Positions 30,641 through 32,052 of a DNA stretch of 32,052 nt are shown here, one piece after another. The translations under genes and the position numbers were made by a program. Origin of the DNA: Streptomyces alanosinicus. GTDB taxonomy: Bacteria; Actinomycetota; Actinomycetes; Streptomycetales; Streptomycetaceae. The notes beneath the pieces are model-generated. The model ran no database searches, was not told the DNA's origin, and worked only from the letters and a program-made list of their open reading frames with translations. The DNA lies in contig NZ_BMVG01000062.1 in NCBI RefSeq assembly GCF_014650595.1, forward strand, positions 1 to 32,052, given 5' to 3'. The stretch's first letter is position 1. Each line of letters opens with the position of its first letter.

Positions 30641-31846
30641 TTGACCACGTCCGCTGACACCGTCCCGACCACCAGTGCCGCCACGGCGCTGAAGGCGAGC
30701 GCGGCCGCGTTGGTGCCCCTGCTCCGGCAGAACGCGGCCCGCACGGAAGAGGACCGCAAGGTGGCCGAGGAGAACATCGCGGCCCTGTCCGGGGCGGGGC
30801 TGTTCCGTCTGACGGTGCCGCGTCGCCTCGGCGGTCACGAGGCGGACTTCGGCACCTTCCTGGCGGTCACGGCGGAGCTGGCTCGCGGCTGCGGTTCCAC
30901 GGGCTGGGTGGCGACGCTGATCAACGTCTGCAACTGGATGACCGGCCTGTACCCTGAGCGGGCTCAGCGCGAGGTCTGGGGCGAGACCCCCGACGCCCGG
31001 GTATGCGGAGTGCTCGCTCCCGGCGGCACCAGCAGGGCCGTCGACGGCGGCCTGGTCGTCACCGGCCGGTGGGGCTTCGCCTCGGGCTGTCTGCACGCAC
31101 AGTGGGCGACGCTCGGCATTCCGGTCGTGGACGCCGCCGGAGAGCAGCTCGAAGAAGGCGCCGCGCTCATCCCGATGGACGAGCTGACGATCGAGGACAC
31201 CTGGTACGTGGCCGGTATGCGGGGCACGGGCAGCAACACCCTGGTCGCCGACGAGGTCTTCGTGCCCGCGCACCGCGTCCTGTCGGTGACCCGAGCCGTG
31301 CAGGGGCTCTACCCGACCGAGCACAGGGACGAGCCGCTCTACCGGTCCGCGCTGGTCCCCGTGCTCGCACTGGTGCTGGCGGGCCCTCAGGTGGGCCTCG
31401 CCCAGGCCGGGATGGACATGGTCACCGCCTCCCTCGCCAAGGGCAGGGGCATCTCGTACACCTTCTACGAGCACGCCTACGACGCGCCGTCGACCCATAT
31501 CCAGTTGGCCGAGGCGGCCCAGCTGATCGACACGGCCCGGCTGCACCTGTCGCGTGCCGGCAGCGACATCGACACCTGGGCGGCCCGTGGCGAGTACATG
31601 CCCTTCGAGACGCGGGCGCGGGTACGGATGGACACGGCATGTGTCGCCCGTCGTTGCCGCGAGGCACTCGACCTCCTGTTGAACGTCCAGGGCGCGGGCG
31701 GCTTCGCCGAGGCGAACCCGCTGCAGCGCATCTGGCGGGACCAGGAGACCAGCAGCCGGCACGCCATGATCAACCCCGGCATCGCCGGGGAACTGTACGG
31801 ACGCGCACTCCTCGGCATCGCGGAACAGGTCACTCCGCTGATCTGA
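30641..31846 (+). CDS. Flavin-dependent monooxygenase/acyl-CoA dehydrogenase-fold protein (HsaA/IacA/DszC-like)
   Basis: The product is 401 aa with the acyl-CoA dehydrogenase fold: an N-terminal helical domain (EENIAALSGAGLFRLTVPRR, then LARGCGSTGWVATL), a beta domain with VTGRWGFASGC and DTWYVAGMRGTGSNTLVADE, and a C-terminal helical domain (GQAGGFAEANPLQRIWRDQE-like end). The VTGRWGFASG and RGTGSN motifs point to the FMNH2/FADH2-using monooxygenase branch (HsaA, DszC, indole-acetate oxygenase IacA), not to fatty acid oxidation. TTG at 30641 is chosen since GGAGG lies 5 bases before it; an ATG at 30584 adds 19 residues with no ribosome site. It needs a flavin reductase, not encoded here. With the NCS1 permease it suggests uptake and hydroxylation of a heterocyclic compound. 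Confidence 0.88.
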   Translation: MTTSADTVPTTSAATALKASAAALVPLLRQNAARTEEDRKVAEENIAALSGAGLFRLTVPRRLGGHEADFGTFLAVTAELARGCGSTGWVATLINVCNWMTGLYPERAQREVWGETPDARVCGVLAPGGTSRAVDGGLVVTGRWGFASGCLHAQWATLGIPVVDAAGEQLEEGAALIPMDELTIEDTWYVAGMRGTGSNTLVADEVFVPAHRVLSVTRAVQGLYPTEHRDEPLYRSALVPVLALVLAGPQVGLAQAGMDMVTASLAKGRGISYTFYEHAYDAPSTHIQLAEAAQLIDTARLHLSRAGSDIDTWAARGEYMPFETRARVRMDTACVARRCREALDLLLNVQGAGGFAEANPLQRIWRDQETSSRHAMINPGIAGELYGRALLGIAEQVTPLI

Positions 31847-31992
31847 GGGACCCAGTCCGGACAGCAGGATCCGGTGCAGTGTCATGACGAGCGGTCGGAC
31901 CGCGATCCGAACTACCTACCGGACCGTGACTTTCGTACGTCCACGGTCGCGGTAGCAGAACACGGACTACGCCCGATCATGCCCACGGGTGC
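31847..31992. other. Right-end intergenic region
   Basis: I see no gene. The minus-strand frame entering from the right repeat ends at a TGA at 31977-31979 after about 24 codons, so it carries no recognisable product. Confidence 0.5.
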
Positions 31993-32052
31993 CGTCGTTG
32001 TGGTGGTTCAGAGGTTTGTGGTGGTGGTCTGTCCGGTGGCGCTGGTGGTGAG
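31993..32052. repeat. Right copy of the 60-bp terminal inverted repeat
   Basis: Exact reverse complement of bases 1-60; the identity stops at the base before 31993. The frame read inward on the minus strand gives the same 20 Pro-rich residues as the left copy, then diverges to a stop within a few codons. Confidence 0.9.

Overview
The window looks like a Streptomyces (or very close actinobacterial) chromosomal segment. It has very high GC with strong G/C preference at codon position 3, frequent GTG starts, 4-bp GTGA/ATGA gene overlaps, purine-rich Shine-Dalgarno sites, and Streptomyces-type families (GH92 mannosidase with Ig-like tail, WHG-type TetR, AraC, SigJ-like ECF remnant, secreted papain-like protease). 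No tRNA, rRNA, CRISPR, transposase or phage gene is visible. The first 60 bases and the last 60 bases (31993-32052) are exact reverse complements. The window therefore begins and ends inside two inverted copies of one repeat, most simply a contig bounded by a repeated element.

Layout, left to right. (i) 408-1936: a translationally coupled DUF4956 membrane protein and VTC/TTM-type polyphosphate polymerase; the first gene carries a rare TTA codon at position 4. (ii) 2034-6683, minus: a VOC protein, an unknown 174-aa protein and a large secreted GH92 alpha-mannosidase with a LacI-type operator candidate about 100 bp upstream. (iii) 7186-10611: YkgB/DUF417 membrane protein, a LysR regulator divergent from an NAD-dependent epimerase plus aldo/keto reductase pair, then a gene fragment. 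(iv) 11026-17449: an olefin (ole) biosynthesis cluster in two divergent arms, oleA-ACP-ketosynthase on the minus strand and oleB-oleC-oleD on the plus strand, closed by a perfect 14-bp-stem terminator. (v) 17516-21002: a secreted papain-like protease coupled to a membrane-anchored partner, a divergent HTH protein, and a small membrane-anchored protein. (vi) 21239-24809: a GT1 glycosyltransferase (TTA at codon 18) and a divergent MDR oxidoreductase/TetR pair with ordered repeats between them. (vii) 24935-27186: a small membrane protein, a decayed ECF sigma factor fused by deletion to a decayed dihydrofolate reductase-family gene, and a membrane esterase. (viii) 27620-31846: an AraC regulator divergent from an NCS1 permease and a flavin-dependent monooxygenase.

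The best candidate for something new is region iv. OleA joins two fatty acyl chains head to head, OleD reduces the 2-alkyl-3-keto acid, OleC closes it to a beta-lactone and OleB decarboxylates that to a cis-alkene. All four are recognisable with catalytic residues. What is unusual is that oleA is transcribed with its own acyl carrier protein and an apparently active FabF-type ketosynthase. This suggests that a dedicated, possibly non-standard, acyl chain is made for the head-to-head condensation. OleB argues for a hydrocarbon end product rather than a free beta-lactone.

Functions are assigned by reading motifs, without database searches. Start codons were chosen from ribosome-binding sites and family lengths.
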